From Ignatzschineria larvae DSM 13226 (GTDB lineage Bacteria; Pseudomonadota; Gammaproteobacteria; Cardiobacteriales; Wohlfahrtiimonadaceae): a stretch of DNA of 64,000 nucleotides. The position numbers and the translations under genes were made by a program. The first letter of the stretch is position 1. The number at the start of each line of letters is the position of its first letter. The stretch spans positions 955,501 to 1,019,500 of the forward strand of contig NZ_CP150637.1 in NCBI RefSeq assembly GCF_038500265.1, in the 5' to 3' direction. Of this stretch, positions 8,921-18,599 are shown piece after piece. The notes under the pieces are model-generated. The model saw only the letters and a program-made list of their open reading frames with translations, was not told the DNA's origin and did not search any database.

Positions 8921-10255
8921 ATGTCTAAGAACAGTCGTGTTATATGGTCAGAAGGACTATTTATAAAGCCCCAGCACTTTCAACAAGCGCAAAATAATAT
9001 TGAATATTTAATCGAAGCTAGAACGAAGAGTTTAATCACAAATCGTTATGGCATATTAGATATGAAAATTAATGAAGAGCATTTAAAGTTTGGCAAAATC
9101 ACTCTTGATTACGTTTCAGGAATTATGCCTGATGGCACTTATTTTGATTATCCAGTAGAAGATCTACTACCGCATTCTCTTGAAGTATCATCGACTCAAG
9201 CTGGTAATGAGATTGTCTATTTAGTGGTTTCTGAAAGAAATGATAGTCAGTATGAGATCAGTAAGAGTATTTATGCTAATGGTCGATACATGAAGGAAAC
9301 TAGTCTAATTAGAGATACCCACAGTGAATTAGGCAAGGTAGAGGAGATTGATGTTTCGCGCGTTAAGCTCGATTTGATGCTAGGCAGTGAAGATAAAAGC
9401 TCACACAGTGCAATTGCAATAGCTCGGATTCAAAATAAAACAGATTCTGGTGAGATAAAACTCTACCCTGATTATATACCATGTCATCTCAATGCAAAAA
9501 AAATACAAGTAATCAGTACATATTTAAGTGAATTAGAAGGATTAGTTCGTACACGCGCTGAAAATATCGCAAGAAGAGTCGGTAGCCCTAATCAAAGTGG
9601 TGTTGCAGATGTTTCTGATTTTATGATGTTACAACTGTTAAATGCAATGCAAGGAAAATTAAAAGGTATCTTGAATACCAATCACTTACATCCTGAAAAT
9701 CTCTATCAGTTTATGGTGAGATATTGTTCTGAGCTCTCAACCTTTGTCTCTGAAAATCGTCTTCCACCTAACTTTTTAATTTATGAGCATGCTTATCCTG
9801 AGCAAGCTATTAAAGAGTCAATGTATCTATTACGTCAATCATTAAGTTATGAGTTTGATCTACGAGCGATTCCGATTCAAATTAAACCTCGAGAGCATGG
9901 CATTAGTATTGCTCCGATTGATGATATGACATTAATTGATGATGCTGAGTTTATCCTTGCGCTTAAAGCTCAGATGAGTCAGGAAGATCTAAAACGATAT
10001 TTCTTACAGCAAGCTAAAGTGGCAACGATTGAAAATATACGCGAGATCATTTCTGTTCAATTATCAGCAATTCCATTGATTCCACTACTAGTCACACCTA
10101 GGCAGCTTCCTTATCATGCGGATTATCTCTATTTCAAACTTGATAAAGGCCATCCTTCTTGGCAGATGCTTAAAGGGTCGAGTGGATTTGCTTTCCATGT
10201 TCCGCCTGAAAACTTCCCTGAACTTAAAATGCAATTTTGGGCAATTAGGGGGTAG
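8921..10255 (+). CDS. tssK: TssK baseplate/membrane-complex connector
   Basis: A 444-residue protein opening with VIWSEGLFIKPQHFQQ, the signature start of TssK. The LPPNFLIYEH region and the C-terminal YFKLDKGHPSWQML segment also fit. TssK trimers link the TssEFG wedge to TssL and TssM and resemble phage receptor-binding proteins. The gene starts 4 bp after tssJ. No anomaly is visible. Confidence 0.97.
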   Translation: MSKNSRVIWSEGLFIKPQHFQQAQNNIEYLIEARTKSLITNRYGILDMKINEEHLKFGKITLDYVSGIMPDGTYFDYPVEDLLPHSLEVSSTQAGNEIVYLVVSERNDSQYEISKSIYANGRYMKETSLIRDTHSELGKVEEIDVSRVKLDLMLGSEDKSSHSAIAIARIQNKTDSGEIKLYPDYIPCHLNAKKIQVISTYLSELEGLVRTRAENIARRVGSPNQSGVADVSDFMMLQLLNAMQGKLKGILNTNHLHPENLYQFMVRYCSELSTFVSENRLPPNFLIYEHAYPEQAIKESMYLLRQSLSYEFDLRAIPIQIKPREHGISIAPIDDMTLIDDAEFILALKAQMSQEDLKRYFLQQAKVATIENIREIISVQLSAIPLIPLLVTPRQLPYHADYLYFKLDKGHPSWQMLKGSSGFAFHVPPENFPELKMQFWAIRG

Positions 10256-10307
10256 ATCATTATATGGTATTGAAGGCAAGTTATATCTCCGTTAGAGGTC
10301 TTAAGTG

Positions 10308-11210
10308 ATGAGTAAACAACAAGAAAAATCTAAATCATTAGACAATACTATTATTGGACAACCATCGAATCAACCGCAGAGTATCGATCCTGAGGATAGT
10401 TATACTTCTAAATTAGATCCTTATGGGGACGTATTCATCGAGCATGTTTTATTAGAAGATGATCATCCACTCAATTTAGATCCTGATTATTGGTTTCAAT
10501 TAAGAGGTTCGAATAAAGATAATCTGTTCATCGATTGTGCAACACCGTTAATCGGATTAATTCTTAGAGCGAAGAAGCAAAAAAATTCTCCTACTGATTT
10601 AGGCCACCTTTATCAACAATGTATTGATGAGATTAAAAATATTGAATTTGAACTCTTAGAAGCCGGACATGAGAATGCAACGGTGATTGCCTACAGATAT
10701 ATCTTATGCACGTTTATAGATGAAGCAATTATGAGCACAGAGTGGGGAGCTAGCTCATCATGGATGTCAAAATCTCTTTTAGTCCATTTTCATAATGAGT
10801 CTTGGGGTGGAGAGAAAATTTATCTCATTATCACTAGATTAGAGCAAGATTTTGAGAAATACTTTAATTTATTAGAGTTTGTCTTTCTCTGTCTTTGTCT
10901 TGGTTTTCAAGGTCGATTTAAAGTGATGGCTTACCATGAGCAAAAGAAGCATGAGGAGATAGTTCATAATCTATATGAGAAATTGAGATTACACCGCAAA
11001 GTAGATACAGATGCTTATGTTTCCCCTTATGAGAATATTGTATCTAAAAAATATAGCCTAGATAGTAGCGTTTCTCCCAAAAAAGTGATGCTTTATATTT
11101 TAGGGGTTACACTTGTCATCTACCTTATTTACGCATTTGCATTAAGTCATTCAAGCAGCGCGGTTGTCAATGATCTTCGTGATATTCTCTCGCATGAGGA
11201 GCAGCTATGA
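10308..11210 (+). CDS. tssL: TssL (DotU/IcmH) inner-membrane protein
   Basis: A 300-residue protein with a DotU-type cytoplasmic domain (the CTFIDEAIMSTEWGASSSWMSKSLLVHFHNESWGGEK region) and one C-terminal transmembrane segment at about residues 264-286. There is no C-terminal peptidoglycan-binding OmpA domain, so this is the short TssL type. It works with TssM and TssJ in the membrane complex. A GTG three bases earlier is in frame, but the ATG is chosen. The 3' end overlaps the next start by 4 bases (ATGA). Confidence 0.95.
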   Translation: MSKQQEKSKSLDNTIIGQPSNQPQSIDPEDSYTSKLDPYGDVFIEHVLLEDDHPLNLDPDYWFQLRGSNKDNLFIDCATPLIGLILRAKKQKNSPTDLGHLYQQCIDEIKNIEFELLEAGHENATVIAYRYILCTFIDEAIMSTEWGASSSWMSKSLLVHFHNESWGGEKIYLIITRLEQDFEKYFNLLEFVFLCLCLGFQGRFKVMAYHEQKKHEEIVHNLYEKLRLHRKVDTDAYVSPYENIVSKKYSLDSSVSPKKVMLYILGVTLVIYLIYAFALSHSSSAVVNDLRDILSHEEQL

Positions 11211-11869
11211 TCGATCTTAAAAAAAACCGGATGGTAACAGTAGTCTTCTTGATATTACTAGCCGTTTTATTAACGCCTCTCTTTTCGACAGACGCAATAC
11301 CCCATAATCAAGCTTTAGAAGCTTGTAAAGAGATCACGAGCGATCGAGATCGCTTATTTTGTTTTGATGAACTTTTTGAAACCCCGCTACTCTCTTCACC
11401 TCAAACTTCTTCAATTCCTATTCAAACTAACTATCCTCAAAAATGGTTAGAAATACAAACCATGGAGAAGCAAAGAGCATCAGGGAGTGAGGGTTTTTGG
11501 AGTACAGAGAAAAACCTGAAACTTTATGACACGCTACATTTAACACAAACAGTCGATGGCTTGGGTATCATTGTTTTAAGTTGTGTGAATAATATAAGCC
11601 AAGTGGAAATAATGCTAGAAAAACCTCTTCAAGGAGGTGCCATCCCTATTACTATTATCGGTAAGAACAGAGAGGAGCATCAATGGTTATTAGATAACAC
11701 GGGGTATATTTTAAGAGAAGGTTACGGTCTTCCAGCGATTGCTACGATAAGAAACTTGATGGGGGAGTCGCAATTTAGTCTTGCTATCAACGATCGATTA
11801 TATACGCTTTCGCTAAAAGGTTTCGATCAGCAAATTAAAGCGTTACAAACTTTGTGTCATTGGAGGTAG
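11207..11869 (+). CDS. vasI: T6SS-associated VasI/TagO-like exported protein
   Basis: A 220-residue protein with an N-terminal hydrophobic segment (residues 9-24, signal or anchor). It then has the C-x5-R-x5-C arrangement (Cys40, RDRLFC with Cys52, then FDELF) seen in the VasI/TagO T6SS-associated family. The rest is a beta-rich periplasmic domain. The role is not well defined; TagO in E. coli binds the membrane complex. It is coupled to tssL by ATGA and precedes tssA by 2 bp, as in V. cholerae-like clusters. Confidence 0.72.
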   Translation: MIDLKKNRMVTVVFLILLAVLLTPLFSTDAIPHNQALEACKEITSDRDRLFCFDELFETPLLSSPQTSSIPIQTNYPQKWLEIQTMEKQRASGSEGFWSTEKNLKLYDTLHLTQTVDGLGIIVLSCVNNISQVEIMLEKPLQGGAIPITIIGKNREEHQWLLDNTGYILREGYGLPAIATIRNLMGESQFSLAINDRLYTLSLKGFDQQIKALQTLCHWR

Positions 11870-11871
11870 GG

Positions 11872-13368
11872 ATGAGTATTGATTTAATAAAGATCCAGCT
11901 TCCCATTACCGAGACGCTCTTAATGGGTGAAGATATTAGTGATTCAGCCGAATTTGAATGGCTTGATACAGAGCTAATGAAGGTGGGATCACTTGCGCAT
12001 GAATCAATCGAGTGGGATAAGATTAAGGAGCTATCTTGGAAGTTATTAACCGAGAAGAGTAAAGATTATAGGCTCCTCTCTTTCTTGGTTCAATCCTTGC
12101 AGCAGAAGCCAGAATTTAAGTATTATCTACAATCAATAACAGTTTTACATCTATTTCTAGAGAGATATTGGCAAGCTTTTCCTTATGAAAAGGAAGGAAA
12201 ACGGGTCGATCTTAATCGGACACGTTTTCTAGTCCCATTACTTAAACGCTCAATTCAGCGATTTGATGAATATCGAACAACTGTTTCAACAGTACAAAAG
12301 CGCGAATTACTAAATACATTGAATAAGATCGCGCTGATTTTTGAAAAACAAGGGATTGAGATTGATGATCTTGAATATTTCATACGTATTAGCGAGCAAG
12401 TAGAAGCAACAGATAGCTTAGAAGTAGCGGGCAATCATCCTCATGATAATAATCTATCCACTGTTAATGATAGAGCAGGAAGGCATGGTAGTAGTCATGG
12501 CAGTAGCCATAATTCCGCGGGTATATATGATTCTATTTTTGCGTTCTTTAAAGCTGAGAATGATATTAAATTTATTCATAAGCTTATAGGTCAGCTTGAA
12601 AAGAATGAAGAGTTCTTATTGGCATTGATTATGCGGAGAATTGCGTTATGGGATGATATTCATGAAGTCCCACTGCATGAGAGTAATGGCGAAACAACCC
12701 TTGCTGCGCCTTCTCAAGAAGTGATAGGGCGCTCTCAACAGCTCTTATCAAGCGAGACCTTCTCTTTAGATTCGTGGCTGCAACTTGAGAACTCATTAAT
12801 GAAAGCCCCGTTTTGGTTAGATGCTCATCGTATTAGCGCATTTGTTGCGGGCAGTTTATTTTCAAAAGTCTATGAAATTGAGATTAAACAACGTGTAAAC
12901 ACGCTATTAGATCGTTTGCCATCATTAAAAAAACTCACCTTTAGTAATGGTATGAAGTATATCAGTGAAGAGACCCTTGAATGGCTTCAAGAAGATAACA
13001 CTCTGTTATCTAATAGTAATCACTCTGTAGAGAGTGAAAATATCGTGAATGATCAGGGATTTTATGATCTTAAATTATGGAATAATTACTTACAAGAAAC
13101 AGATCAATATTATAAGGCGGAAGGTTTTACGCAAACACTGCATTGGGTGCAACAAAAAATCCAAAAGGCAGAAAACTTACGCGAAGAAGTTTTATGGCAG
13201 TTAGCGCTTTCTCAGCTCTATAATCGAGAAGGATTATCTGAGCTCGCTCAGCGCAATAGTCAAGCCGTAATATATCAAATTACTCATATAGATTTACAAG
13301 AATGGGAACCTCAAATATTTGAGCTCTTGCAACATGGCACATCATCTAAAGAAATTATTTTAGAATAG
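11872..13368 (+). CDS. tssA: TssA (VasJ-type)
   Basis: From ATG 11872 the protein has 498 residues; the earlier GTG at 11854 lies inside vasI. A strong ggaggt ribosome site precedes the chosen start by 4-5 bp. The N-terminal half carries the ImpA_N-type domain (the KDYRLLSFLVQSLQQ segment), and the C-terminal half resembles the VasJ-type extension (LSQLYNREGLSELA). TssA primes and coordinates tube and sheath polymerisation at the baseplate. A Gly/Ser/His-rich linker (residues about 200-220) joins the halves. Confidence 0.87.
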   Translation: MSIDLIKIQLPITETLLMGEDISDSAEFEWLDTELMKVGSLAHESIEWDKIKELSWKLLTEKSKDYRLLSFLVQSLQQKPEFKYYLQSITVLHLFLERYWQAFPYEKEGKRVDLNRTRFLVPLLKRSIQRFDEYRTTVSTVQKRELLNTLNKIALIFEKQGIEIDDLEYFIRISEQVEATDSLEVAGNHPHDNNLSTVNDRAGRHGSSHGSSHNSAGIYDSIFAFFKAENDIKFIHKLIGQLEKNEEFLLALIMRRIALWDDIHEVPLHESNGETTLAAPSQEVIGRSQQLLSSETFSLDSWLQLENSLMKAPFWLDAHRISAFVAGSLFSKVYEIEIKQRVNTLLDRLPSLKKLTFSNGMKYISEETLEWLQEDNTLLSNSNHSVESENIVNDQGFYDLKLWNNYLQETDQYYKAEGFTQTLHWVQQKIQKAENLREEVLWQLALSQLYNREGLSELAQRNSQAVIYQITHIDLQEWEPQIFELLQHGTSSKEIILE

Positions 13369-13383
13369 AAAGGAAGTGTAGAA

Positions 13384-16300
13384 ATGAGGAGATTTTTTTC
13401 TCGAGAATTACAATTTTTAAATCCCATCTTAAAATTTTGGCGATTAATAGCCCCTTATTTAAAATCGGCGGTACCAGCGCTGTTATTACTGCTTTTTATT
13501 GCGGTACATCTCTTTGTTTGGTGGAAAGGGCCGAGTTTTGTGATAGCAGAGGAAAAGCCATTATCGACGATTACAAGTCGAGTCCTTTTTTCCATTGCTT
13601 TTACACTATTAGTATCAATAGTAGTCGGCTTTTTACAACGAAAAGAAGTGAGACAATATTATCGTGATAGACAGAAAGAAGAGCTCTTAAATACGGATAT
13701 TAAAGCTAAATATCTCAGAAAGCAGAAAGAAGAGCTCGATGACTTAATGGTACATTTTAAGGAAAATTACCAAAGAGAAAACCATCTTTATGATCTTCCT
13801 TGGTATCTTGTCTTAGGCTATGGCGAATCTGGAAAAACAAGTTTGTTGCAAGCATCTGGGCAAGAGTTTCTATTTACATCAATGTTAGATGCCTCTAATT
13901 TTAAGAGTGAGAATCCTTATAGCTACAATTGGTGGTTTACGGATGAAGCATTATTTATTGACCCAGATAGCGAACTATTATCTCAACGAGCTTTAAAAAA
14001 ATTAGCAGAGACTGATAGCGACCCACAACTAGCACGACACCTATGGCTACATTTTCTTGAGTGGCTTGGTGATACTCGTCCGCAAAGACCGCTTAATGGA
14101 ATTGTAATGGTTGTCGATTTGCCTGATCTTATTAATACAACAGTTATTAATAGACGAGCACAGGCGGGAACTTTGAGGGCGCGAATACAAGAAGTCATTG
14201 CGATGATCTCAAGCCAATTACCGGTCTATATTGTGTTCTCTAAAATGGATCAGCTACAAGGTTTTAAAGAGTTTTTTAAACATCTCAAAAAAGAGGATCG
14301 CGAAAAGCTTTTAGGCTTTACATTTTCAATAGAAGCCTCAAAGGATTCTAAGCAATGGTTAGTAGATTTTGAGATTCAATATCAATTATTTATGACACGT
14401 ATAAAAGCGAGCCTCCCTAAGGCGATGATTGATAATTTCAATGAAAATGAGAGGGCTTCCCTATATAGCTTTTATCAGCAATTAGCAGGCATTGAGCAGA
14501 TTCTGCATCAGTTTTTGAAAGAAGTATTGATCAGTGATAAATATACAATGCAGCCATTAATCCGGGGCGTATATTTCACAAGTGTCTACCAACAAGGCGC
14601 GCCAAGTAACATTTTTATTAAGGAAATTGTTAAGCGTTATAATCTTGATCATTTTGCAATTAGAGCGCAGGATAATCGTTATTCTAAACCCCATTTTATA
14701 AAGGATTTATTCCATAGTGTCATTTTAAAAGAATCGGGATTAGCAACTGATAATCATTTAGAGCAAGCAAGAAAACAGCGGATCTTAAAGAGAAGCTTAA
14801 TGACCGGCGTCTCCATAGCTGCTATTTTCTTATTATTTGTGAATTATTTCTATTTTAGTAATAAAAGTTCGCTAGCCAAAGTGACAAAAAAAGTAGAAGA
14901 GTATAGTCAAATTGCAAATGCATCAGATGCGATAGATCCAACAGGAAAAGTGATGCTGCCTGAATTAAATATTCTCAGAGATGCCACGTTAGAGCTTGGG
15001 GATTATCACACGCAAACATTTTATTCTGATCTAGGACTTAATCAGAGTAAAAAAGTGGGAAAAGCGGTTGAAGAAACGTATTTACGTCTATTAAATTATC
15101 GTTATCTACGTCATTTAATGGCGGGTATTGCCCAAGCTTTAACACTGGCAGAGCCAGAAAGTGATGAGCAACTAAAATTATTACGTGTTTTTCATATGCT
15201 AACGCAAAAAAAAGCGAGGCAGCCGGGCATTGTCAAAAATTACTTTGCTGATTATTGGCAGCGCTTTTATGCCGGAGATGCAACGACACAAATAAGCTTA
15301 ATGAACCATTTAGATTACTCCTTGCAACATACAGATCTTGGCGGAGAGAGAGCACGAAATGTACAAGAGGCAGAAAATGTATTGGTGCCGTACGATAGTT
15401 TAATCAAAAGTACACAAGCTGATTTAAGAAAAATACCTATGGAACAGCGTATTTATCGCAGTTTTAAATATTATGGATTAGCACGATATGAGACTCCACT
15501 AGATCTGCGTACAGAGATTGGACCTGCATTTGATATTATTTTTGATACTAACCTAGATAATAGAACTACTGAAATACCAATGATTTTCACGAAAAAAGGG
15601 CTAGATCAATATTACACAGTACAAACAGATAGGGTATATGAACTAGCATTAGTGGATGATTGGATTATAGGGCAGCGTGATGATGTCTCTTATACTAATG
15701 AGGATCTTGAATGGTTTAAAACAAAGATTAGAGAATACTATGGTGCTGACTATGTTGCCAATTGGCGTCAAGCATTGAATGCTCTACATGTGAAGAAGTT
15801 TGAAAATATTAGTGATGGCGTACTTGTTTTAGATAGCGTTTTAGGTGGAAGTCAGCCTTTTCAGCGCTTGTTGTCTACAATCAATGAAAACACACATCTA
15901 TTTGCAAACTTGCCGGAAGATAATGAGGCGCGTGCTGAGTTAGAAAAGTCGCACTCTTATGCCCTTGCTTCAAAAGTTAATCGAGATTTTAGTAAGCTCA
16001 ATATGTTAACTAAAAGCGTCGCAAGTACCGAGGAAGATGGTATCGCGCCCATTTTCAATACGGAAGTGATGGATCATATTCAAAATGTTCACTCACAGCT
16101 AAAAGCAATTCAAGATGCCCCTAATTCCGGACAGCTTGCATTAATTACAGCAAAAAATCGTATTAATTTAAACGATAGTGATCCTATTTATGCTTTAAGT
16201 CGAGTAGCATCAAAATTGCCGGCGCCAATGAATAATATTGTCAGTCGATTAGCGACTGAATCTTGGAATGTTATTTTAGAAGCAGCTTTGGCAGAAGTAG

Positions 16301-16989
16301 ATAAAAAATGGAATGAGAAGGTTTATTATGAGTTTAGTACGGTACTTGCTGATAAATATCCATTTAACAAAGATGCAAAAATAGATGTTTCTCTGGATGA
16401 ATTTATTCATTTCTTTGGTAAAGAGGGGACTATTACCCAGTTTTATCAAAATGATTTAGCACCTTTCTTAAATGAACAATTAATGGTTGATAATGGTAAT
16501 GAATCTTTGATTAAGGATAGCGTACGCAATCAGCTCGAAATGGCTGAGCAGATCCGTCAAGCTTTTTTCAATCAGCAAGGAGTATTAGGTATTGAATTTA
16601 TGATTGCCCCTGTGTCAATGGGTCATCAGGTGCAACGAAGCGTTTTAAATATCGAGGGACAATATGTTGTTTATACACATGGGCCTAAACATGGATACTC
16701 TTTAGTTTGGCCAAATACAATCTCAACACCTTCTCACGAGACAGTCGTAAGGTTAACTATGACCGGCGGCAGACAGAGTCAGAGAACGCTTACCTATCAA
16801 GGACCTTGGGCAATTTTTAGAATGTTAGATAATGGACAGATTACAAGTCTTGATAGTCACACTTTATCGATTACTTATAATCTAAGCGGCATACCTATGC
16901 GTTATGAATTGACAGCTTTTGGAGATATTAATCCCTTTACTGTCTCTTTATTACGAAATTTTTATCTATCGCCTTCTTTGTATAAATAA
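13384..16989 (+). CDS. tssM: TssM (IcmF) inner-membrane protein
   Basis: A 1201-residue protein of full family length. Two transmembrane segments lie near the N-terminus (about residues 25-42 and 60-80). A cytoplasmic P-loop domain with Walker A GYGESGKT follows at residues 145-152. A third transmembrane segment lies at about 470-492, followed by a long periplasmic part that ends with the family's PFTVSLLRNFYLSPSL-type tail. TssM spans the periplasm and binds TssJ and TssL. The intact Walker A suggests an NTP-binding type of TssM. Confidence 0.97.
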   Translation: MRRFFSRELQFLNPILKFWRLIAPYLKSAVPALLLLLFIAVHLFVWWKGPSFVIAEEKPLSTITSRVLFSIAFTLLVSIVVGFLQRKEVRQYYRDRQKEELLNTDIKAKYLRKQKEELDDLMVHFKENYQRENHLYDLPWYLVLGYGESGKTSLLQASGQEFLFTSMLDASNFKSENPYSYNWWFTDEALFIDPDSELLSQRALKKLAETDSDPQLARHLWLHFLEWLGDTRPQRPLNGIVMVVDLPDLINTTVINRRAQAGTLRARIQEVIAMISSQLPVYIVFSKMDQLQGFKEFFKHLKKEDREKLLGFTFSIEASKDSKQWLVDFEIQYQLFMTRIKASLPKAMIDNFNENERASLYSFYQQLAGIEQILHQFLKEVLISDKYTMQPLIRGVYFTSVYQQGAPSNIFIKEIVKRYNLDHFAIRAQDNRYSKPHFIKDLFHSVILKESGLATDNHLEQARKQRILKRSLMTGVSIAAIFLLFVNYFYFSNKSSLAKVTKKVEEYSQIANASDAIDPTGKVMLPELNILRDATLELGDYHTQTFYSDLGLNQSKKVGKAVEETYLRLLNYRYLRHLMAGIAQALTLAEPESDEQLKLLRVFHMLTQKKARQPGIVKNYFADYWQRFYAGDATTQISLMNHLDYSLQHTDLGGERARNVQEAENVLVPYDSLIKSTQADLRKIPMEQRIYRSFKYYGLARYETPLDLRTEIGPAFDIIFDTNLDNRTTEIPMIFTKKGLDQYYTVQTDRVYELALVDDWIIGQRDDVSYTNEDLEWFKTKIREYYGADYVANWRQALNALHVKKFENISDGVLVLDSVLGGSQPFQRLLSTINENTHLFANLPEDNEARAELEKSHSYALASKVNRDFSKLNMLTKSVASTEEDGIAPIFNTEVMDHIQNVHSQLKAIQDAPNSGQLALITAKNRINLNDSDPIYALSRVASKLPAPMNNIVSRLATESWNVILEAALAEVDKKWNEKVYYEFSTVLADKYPFNKDAKIDVSLDEFIHFFGKEGTITQFYQNDLAPFLNEQLMVDNGNESLIKDSVRNQLEMAEQIRQAFFNQQGVLGIEFMIAPVSMGHQVQRSVLNIEGQYVVYTHGPKHGYSLVWPNTISTPSHETVVRLTMTGGRQSQRTLTYQGPWAIFRMLDNGQITSLDSHTLSITYNLSGIPMRYELTAFGDINPFTVSLLRNFYLSPSLYK

Positions 16990-17011
16990 GCGAAAAAGGA
17001 TCTATTCATCA

Positions 17012-18160
17012 ATGCATATGATATTTAGAAAAGTGGAGCATAGCTTGGCTATGTTGTTAATTATCTTTAAACATTCTCTACGATACTTATGGGTCATAGG
17101 TACGCTTATGGTCATCCAAGCGTGTGCTATTTATAAGGGGGATAATGAGAAATATCTATTTCATGATTATGATATTAAGCGGTATGACATCACCCAGTCT
17201 TTTGTCTGTCAAGTAGTCACGCAGAAAAAAGTCTCTTGGCAAGCAAGACAAGCATTTCAAAAAGCAGAAAAATCTTTTAGCCAAAATATCCCTCTCGAAG
17301 AAAAGGTAGCGTTATATGAGAAAGCCTTAGAATCGGGAGAGACAAAGGCTTTAAGTAGAATGTTAGTACTGTATGAAGTATATGCTGCAAGTAATAAGGA
17401 GGCGGCCGAAGGCTCTGAATATGAAGACTATATGGCTGAAATTATCAATATTCATCATAAGATGTTGATTGAGTATAACCTTCCAGAGGGATTTAGTGCT
17501 TATGCAAAACTAAAGAAGGACGGTAAGCTGCTCTATAAAGATGATATAAAAGCGCTCAATTATACTTATCATGCCGCAATGCTTGGAGATCTCGATGGCC
17601 TGTTAATGCTTGGCGATCATTATATGTATGTAGAGGGTGATTATTTCAAGGGAAAAGAAGTCTATGAATGCGCCGCAAAGCAAAACAACATTCGTGCAGA
17701 TCTAGCATTAGCGAAGGCGTATGAAATATTTGAGGAAAATTATCCTAAATCATTACAAAACCATATAAAAGCTGCAGAGAAAGGCGCGCCTCAAAGCCTC
17801 TTATATTTGCGTGCAACATTTAGAGATGGATTAAATGGTTACGATAAAGATCCTGATCTTGCCATGTGTTTCCACTGGTTTAACGAAGCATTCTTATTAC
17901 AATCCAATCAATCCTTAGCCGGTATACGCTGGTCATGTCCACTTCCTGAGCATCCTGAGCTTGGCAAAGGAGATCTTCCTTATGATGATGAACGAAAATT
18001 ATCAATTCAGAAGGTAGAGCAGGAATTTAATCCAACACCTGTTCAACGTAATCAACACATGATTACTCCTCTCACAGAGATGGTGAAAAAAGAAGAACAA
18101 AAACAAATGTCAAATAATAAATTATTAAGATCATTACAGGTAGTAAAAAGCAAGCTATAA
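17012..18160 (+). CDS. Sel1-like-repeat lipoprotein in the T6SS operon
   Basis: From ATG 17012 the protein has 382 residues. A hydrophobic stretch ends in I-Q-A-C (Cys38), a plausible lipobox, although the n-region is long; an internal Met14 would give a more normal signal peptide. The middle contains helical repeats of the Sel1/TPR kind (KALNYTYHAAMLGDLDG, then KGKEVYECAAKQNN and PKSLQNHIKAAEKG), spaced about 35 residues apart. Such proteins often scaffold envelope complexes. Its place between tssM and vgrG suggests an accessory envelope part of this T6SS, but the exact function is unknown. The first open-frame codon (16919) lies inside tssM and is not used. Confidence 0.7.
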   Translation: MHMIFRKVEHSLAMLLIIFKHSLRYLWVIGTLMVIQACAIYKGDNEKYLFHDYDIKRYDITQSFVCQVVTQKKVSWQARQAFQKAEKSFSQNIPLEEKVALYEKALESGETKALSRMLVLYEVYAASNKEAAEGSEYEDYMAEIINIHHKMLIEYNLPEGFSAYAKLKKDGKLLYKDDIKALNYTYHAAMLGDLDGLLMLGDHYMYVEGDYFKGKEVYECAAKQNNIRADLALAKAYEIFEENYPKSLQNHIKAAEKGAPQSLLYLRATFRDGLNGYDKDPDLAMCFHWFNEAFLLQSNQSLAGIRWSCPLPEHPELGKGDLPYDDERKLSIQKVEQEFNPTPVQRNQHMITPLTEMVKKEEQKQMSNNKLLRSLQVVKSKL

Positions 18161-18185
18161 GCTCAATCTAATTAGGGGAAATGCC

Positions 18186-18599
18186 ATGTTATTAACTAAG
18201 GAAATACCATTGCCGGGCACTATATCTATAGATACAACAGAACAAGGTGGTCATTCAGGAAATACAACCGTACTGAAAAAACTTATTGTCGAAACTGCTA
18301 TTACAGGAGATATTCAGGTGGATAAAACGGGAAGCCTTGTTATTAAAGGGAAAGTGGTAGGAGATATTACTAATTATGGCTATCTTAATGTAGAGGCCTC
18401 GGCCTCAATTGTGGGGACACTCTATAATTATGGAAAATTAACCTTAAAAGGGAGTTTGTCTGAAGGCGCTTTATATCTTAAGTCTGGCTCACATGCGCTT
18501 ATTCATTCTCAACAGATGAATAAGATTACAACGATTTCATCAGAGGCTAATGCTTTCGTTGAAATGATTTCCGGGGGTGGATTCAATGTTAGCTCATAA
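18186..18599 (+). CDS. Bactofilin-like short beta-helix protein
   Basis: A 137-residue protein with no signal peptide. It is rich in short Gly-containing repeats such as ITGDIQVDKTGSLVIKG, VVGDITNYGYLNVEAS and IVGTLYNYGKLTLKG. This spacing (about 17-20 residues per turn) matches polymer-forming bactofilins and other right-handed beta helices. It overlaps vgrG by 14 bases, which argues for a role linked to the spike or its loading. I infer a beta-helical structural or cap protein. It is not Hcp and shows no PAAR motif. Confidence 0.6.
   Translation: MLLTKEIPLPGTISIDTTEQGGHSGNTTVLKKLIVETAITGDIQVDKTGSLVIKGKVVGDITNYGYLNVEASASIVGTLYNYGKLTLKGSLSEGALYLKSGSHALIHSQQMNKITTISSEANAFVEMISGGGFNVSS

Noticed and set aside
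18186-18599. Hcp or PAAR protein before vgrG
   Set aside because: The protein has beta-helix repeats and lacks both the Hcp fold pattern and PAAR motifs.
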